Assembly: GCF_039543205.1 (NCBI RefSeq)
Contig: NZ_BAABJH010000006.1
Coordinates: 248,001 to 312,000 of the forward strand
Direction of reading: 5' to 3'
DNA: 64,000 nt
Source of the DNA: Flaviramulus_B aquimarinus
GTDB lineage: Bacteria > Bacteroidota > Bacteroidia > Flavobacteriales > Flavobacteriaceae
Shown here: one piece after another, positions 62,421-64,000 of the stretch
How positions within the stretch are numbered: position 1 is the first letter of the stretch
Layout: every line of letters starts with the position of its first letter
Made by a program: the position numbers and the translations under genes
Notes under the pieces: generated by a model
The model's database searches: none
Seen by the model: the letters and a program-made list of their open reading frames with translations, nothing else
What the model was told of the DNA's origin: nothing

Positions 62421-62710
62421 GAGTTAACAAGATTTAAATATTTTCTTTCTACATAAAAGGTTCCAAAAGGGATAATAGAAGCCAAAAGGACAAAAGAAAA
62501 GGTTTTTGTAGACCATTTCATATCGCTTTTAATTAAAACTGCTAAGACAAGATACAAGATAAAAAGTAGTCCGTGAGGCATCCCTAATAATTTTACATAT
62601 TCAGGGTTACCAGCTATATATTTAATTGGCGTGGCTACAAACAACAGTAAAATATAAGATAAGCCTTCAAGAAAAGCTACTATTCTAAAAATATTAAGAA
62701 ATGACAACAT
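62417..62710 (-). CDS. DUF3817 family small membrane protein
   Basis: 97 residues from the ATG at 62710 (MLSFLNIFRIVAFLEGLSY); a TTG at 62728 in frame adds six residues with no support. Three spans: about 5-25, 42-60 and 68-88. AFLEGLSYILLLFVATPIKY and GMPHGLLFILYLVLAV are the DUF3817 hallmarks (the HG motif). Coupled to the MscS-like gene. Function unknown. Confidence 0.88.
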   Translation of the reverse strand: MLSFLNIFRIVAFLEGLSYILLLFVATPIKYIAGNPEYVKLLGMPHGLLFILYLVLAVLIKSDMKWSTKTFSFVLLASIIPFGTFYVERKYLNLVNS

Positions 62711-62812
62711 AGTTAAATTTTCATGCAAAAATAAGCTAGAAAAATAATATATCCTTGATTTATAGGATTTAATACAGAATCATATAAAGTTTGTGCCTAT
62801 TAAAAGTACTGA

Positions 62813-62836
62813 GTCATTTCGACCAAAGAGAGAAAT
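62813..62836. repeat. REP-like repeat (GTCATTTCGACC...GAGAAATT)
   Basis: GTCATTTCGACCAAAGAGAG, then AAATT, with an internal near-palindrome (ATTTC/GAAAT). It belongs to the same vocabulary as the 52.95-53.03 kb spacer. The first bases of a spurious ORF lie here. Confidence 0.45.
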
Positions 62837-62931
62837 TGCATAATTTATTGATATTTAACTTATTGATAAGGTATGAAGCCTTATTCATATTTAGACATCA
62901 TAATACTTTAGGGAAAATAAAAGCAATGGGG

Positions 62932-63549
62932 CTACAGCACATTAAAAATGATAAGTCCATAAATGGCAAAACGAATAAATCGTAACGAACCATAAAGTAA
63001 GACATTTTTAAATGGAAATTCGATGATACCAGCAGCAATACAGGCTATTGAAAAGGGTAGTGGTAATACAGCACCAACCATAATTAAAAAGCCGCCCCAT
63101 TTTTTAGAATTTTTGAGTTGCTTTTCCATTTTAACCTCTAAGTAATTATGTACTGAAGGGGCTTTGGTAATGGTACGTCCCATCCAATATGATACAAGAC
63201 CGCCACCATATGATAAAATGGCTAGAATACTTAAATAAAGCCAAGGGCTATACATTTTACCCGACCAAGCAATAAAAATTTCTGGGGGTATTAGTCCTAA
63301 TAGGGTTTCTGACACAAAAAAGAAACTTAATACACCAAACGTTGGTAGTATTTCAGTAAGCTGTGTTAAAGCGCCATTAATATCAAAAAAATGATTAGCA
63401 ACATATATAAGAACAACTAAAGCCATTATATAAGGAAATGCTTTTTTTATAGCGTTCCATACAAAAGTGTAAAAACCAGTATAGCTATAATACTGATGCA
63501 ATAATTGCATCCGCGATTTTTTTACTTTAGTTTTGTTTTTTGGGTTCAT
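62932..63549 (-). CDS. DedA/VTT-domain membrane protein
   Basis: 205 residues. About six hydrophobic segments. FVSETLLGLIPPEIFIAWSG is the conserved (F/Y)xxE..GxxxPPE motif, and MVGAVLPLPFSIACIAAG is the second half-repeat. It resembles the DedA/SNARE-associated Golgi family, some members of which flip undecaprenyl phosphate. TATATTTG on the minus strand at 63580-63573 is 24 bases ahead of the ATG and fits the -7 box. Single gene. Confidence 0.85.
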   Translation of the reverse strand: MNPKNKTKVKKSRMQLLHQYYSYTGFYTFVWNAIKKAFPYIMALVVLIYVANHFFDINGALTQLTEILPTFGVLSFFFVSETLLGLIPPEIFIAWSGKMYSPWLYLSILAILSYGGGLVSYWMGRTITKAPSVHNYLEVKMEKQLKNSKKWGGFLIMVGAVLPLPFSIACIAAGIIEFPFKNVLLYGSLRFIRFAIYGLIIFNVL

Positions 63550-63572
63550 AGCACTTTTAATCCAAGGGATAA

Positions 63573-63580
63573 CAAATATA
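63573..63580 (-). promoter_or_regulatory. Flavobacterial -7 box (TATATTTG, minus strand) before the VTT gene
   Basis: CAAATATA on the plus strand reads TATATTTG on the minus strand, 24 bases before the start codon. No clear -33 element. Confidence 0.35.
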
Positions 63581-63693
63581 ATACTTGCGTATAATTAGAA
63601 AAGAATCTAGAGTAATAATTAAATGTTAATTAACATTTATTCGATGAAATACATAAAATTGTAATGTTATAGGATAGCGTTATAGCGTATTTG

Positions 63694-63725
<32 letters not shown>

Positions 63726-63734
63726 TACACTTTT

Positions 63735-63767
63735 AATATTGGATTATCCAGTGGATGATTCAATATT
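63735..63767. repeat. 33-bp imperfect palindrome centred on ATCCAGTGGAT
   Basis: Bases 63735-63767 read nearly the same on the reverse strand, with mismatches at two symmetrical pairs plus the centre. The core is ATCCAGTGGAT (63746-63756) and the outer arms are AATATTG/CAATATT. Confidence 0.6.
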
Positions 63768-63822
63768 AAAACAATGAGAACTACTAATTATGATGTAACC
63801 TATAATTTGTTTTCAAACAAAA

Positions 63823-63839
63823 ACATCCACTGGATGTTC
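63823..63839. repeat. 17-bp perfect palindrome AACATCCA-C-TGGATGTT
   Basis: 8-bp arms around a single central C at 63831. Shares the ATCCA-N-TGGAT core with the palindrome 80 bases to the left, with the opposite central base. Confidence 0.65.
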
Positions 63840-64000
63840 TTATTTAAAAAGTATATAAAATGTCCCAGAAAGTTTTTCGATTATAAAGAATACTCAATAC
63901 TTGCATAAATTTTAAGAAATCGACTTTTTAGGAGATTCACGAACACATTTGAAGTTTCTGCAAATAATTAAATATGTGAGTAAAAATAAAATTCTATACA

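Noticed and set aside
62791..62985. 64-codon ORF over the REP-like repeat
   Set aside because: It consists of repeat sequence at its start and antisense of the VTT gene at its end.

Overview
The window is AT-rich chromosomal DNA from a member of the Bacteroidota, almost certainly a Flavobacteriaceae. The evidence is the type IX secretion regulator PorX, a protein with a C-terminal type IX sorting domain, a fused lpxC-fabZ gene in an lpxD/lpxC-fabZ/lpxA/efp cluster, the hisGDCBHAF(IE) order, near-absence of Shine-Dalgarno sequences, and several promoter boxes of the flavobacterial type TANNTTTG. Genus and species cannot be decided by reading alone.

Region 1 (1-21.8 kb) is a surface-polysaccharide locus. 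A leftward operon (10431 to beyond the left edge) encodes a UDP-GlcNAc 4-epimerase-like enzyme, two UDP-sugar 6-dehydrogenases, a GT2 glycosyltransferase, a Wzx flippase, a Wzy polymerase, two GT4 glycosyltransferases and a truncated asparagine-synthetase-like amidotransferase. A rightward lipoprotein resembling pectate lyase and a second, complete asnB-like gene follow, facing each other across a perfect 24-bp hairpin. A rightward operon (15341-21712) encodes a DegT aminotransferase, a membrane-bound UDP-GlcNAc 4,6-dehydratase, Wza and Wzc, and ends at a clear terminator. The predicted sugars are UDP-GlcA, UDP-GalNAcA (possibly amidated) and a 4-amino-4,6-dideoxy sugar. A PglC-like initiating phosphoglycosyltransferase lies apart at 24.2 kb.

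Region 2 (21.8-33.5 kb) holds aroB, proline dehydrogenase, the PglC-like transferase with a small membrane protein, an alanine-dehydrogenase-like protein lacking one catalytic His, a TonB-type outer-membrane receptor, small membrane proteins, tsaE, porX and an HD phosphohydrolase. Region 3 (33.5-43 kb) holds the lipid A genes with efp, a second LpxD paralogue, sucD, fabG, a von Willebrand A membrane protein and an SPFH protein.

Region 4 (43.1-50.9 kb) is the complete histidine operon. It is preceded by an unannotated 17-codon leader peptide with four His codons and a textbook attenuator (leader, antiterminator, terminator). A decayed four-helix-bundle gene flanked by 13-bp inverted repeats interrupts it between hisA and hisF. 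Region 5 (50.9-59.5 kb) has a TruA-like protein, several conserved unknowns and leuCD-leuA/cimA-leuB. Region 6 (59.5-64 kb) has a PhoX-like type IX-secreted protein, an MscS channel, a DUF3817 protein and a DedA/VTT protein, then 450 bp of non-coding DNA with two related palindromes.

The strongest unlisted signal is the his attenuator. Next are the IVS-like remnant in the his operon and the low-complexity, inverted word repeats that fill several operon spacers between 37 and 57 kb.
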